Positions 18,476-18,585 of a DNA stretch of 18,585 nt are shown here, in pieces (the first letter of the stretch is position 1; every line of letters starts with the position of its first letter). The position numbers and the translations under genes are program-made. The stretch is taken from contig JAFQLG010000039.1 in assembly GCA_017414605.1 (NCBI GenBank), forward strand, positions 1-18,585. The letters run 5' to 3'. Source of the stretch: Clostridia bacterium. GTDB lineage: Bacteria > Bacillota_A > Clostridia > Oscillospirales > CAG-272. Below the pieces are notes generated by a model that ran no database searches, was not told the origin of the DNA, and worked only from the letters and a program-made list of their open reading frames with translations.

Positions 18476-18585
18476 CGAACCACCAGGTCTACGGACGCCA
18501 GTTCAAGGCAGAAACGTACGAAAAAACGCTTCCCGCCGAGGAAGGCGATATCCTCCGCTATCTTGCCGGCGGCAACATCAAGGGC
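18463..18585 (+). CDS. recD2: RecD2-type ATP-dependent DNA helicase, internal N-terminal fragment
   Basis: The 41 codons from 18463 read IGTWTNHQVYGRQFKAE, then YEKTLPA and YLAGGNIKG. This matches the conserved N-terminal OB-like region of RecD2/YrrC helicases (GxWxxHPxYGxQFxxxxYExxLPA, then YLxSGxIKGIG). RecD2 is a 5'-3' superfamily 1 helicase involved in DNA repair and replication-fork maintenance. Roughly the first 40-60 residues of the family are absent on the left: the frame opens only at 18439 and has no start codon or ribosome site there. On the right it runs off the window. The ATPase motifs lie outside. The fragment is recognised from a short but distinctive stretch. Confidence 0.72.
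   Translation, partial: MGTWTNHQVYGRQFKAETYEKTLPAEEGDILRYLAGGNIKG

Overview
The window looks like a contig from an uncultured low-to-mid GC member of the Bacillota, class Clostridia. The evidence is the AddAB recombination helicase-nuclease (in place of RecBCD), the paired GlgC/GlgD ADP-glucose pyrophosphorylase subunits, good AGGAGG-type ribosome binding sites and a RecD2-type helicase fragment. This is inferred from gene content, not from a marker gene. Coding density is very high. No rRNA, tRNA, CRISPR array, insertion sequence or phage gene was seen, and no stretch over 300 bases lacks a gene.

Layout. Left, + strand: the 3' part of addB (open at base 1) and complete addA, 13 bases apart. 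They end at a strong hairpin (6301-6345) that also sits directly behind the convergent eno gene. Enolase (eno, - strand, 6347-7666) is a separate monocistronic-looking unit.

Centre to right, - strand, 18.4 kb down to 7.7 kb: a glycogen gene cluster transcribed right to left, in the order glgB-like, glgC, glgD, glgA, glgP, a cytoplasmic GH13 amylase-family enzyme, then a FolC-like protein. It is closed by a terminator at 7735-7785. The spacing (32, 13, 51, 151, 46 and -4 bases) suggests one operon with internal structured breaks: a hairpin in the glgA-glgP gap and another in the glgP-amylase gap. GlgC/GlgD make ADP-glucose, GlgA extends the glucan, GlgP releases glucose-1-phosphate, and the GH13 enzyme probably handles short or branched maltooligosaccharides.

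The two outer members of the cluster are the surprise. The glgB-like gene has lost every recognisable GH13 catalytic residue but keeps an open frame and a well-conserved C-terminal part. The last gene resembles FolC but has lost its P-loop lysine and other ligand residues. With GlgD (a known low-activity or regulatory paralogue of GlgC), the cluster would contain three enzyme-derived proteins that may act non-catalytically.

Extreme right end: at about 18460-18475 the glgB-like frame (- strand) stops matching its family, and the + strand abruptly becomes the N-terminal part of a RecD2 helicase that lacks its own beginning. Two 5'-truncated genes placed head to head suggest an assembly chimera or a real rearrangement breakpoint. 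The true start of the glgB-like gene and the operon promoter are therefore not visible here.
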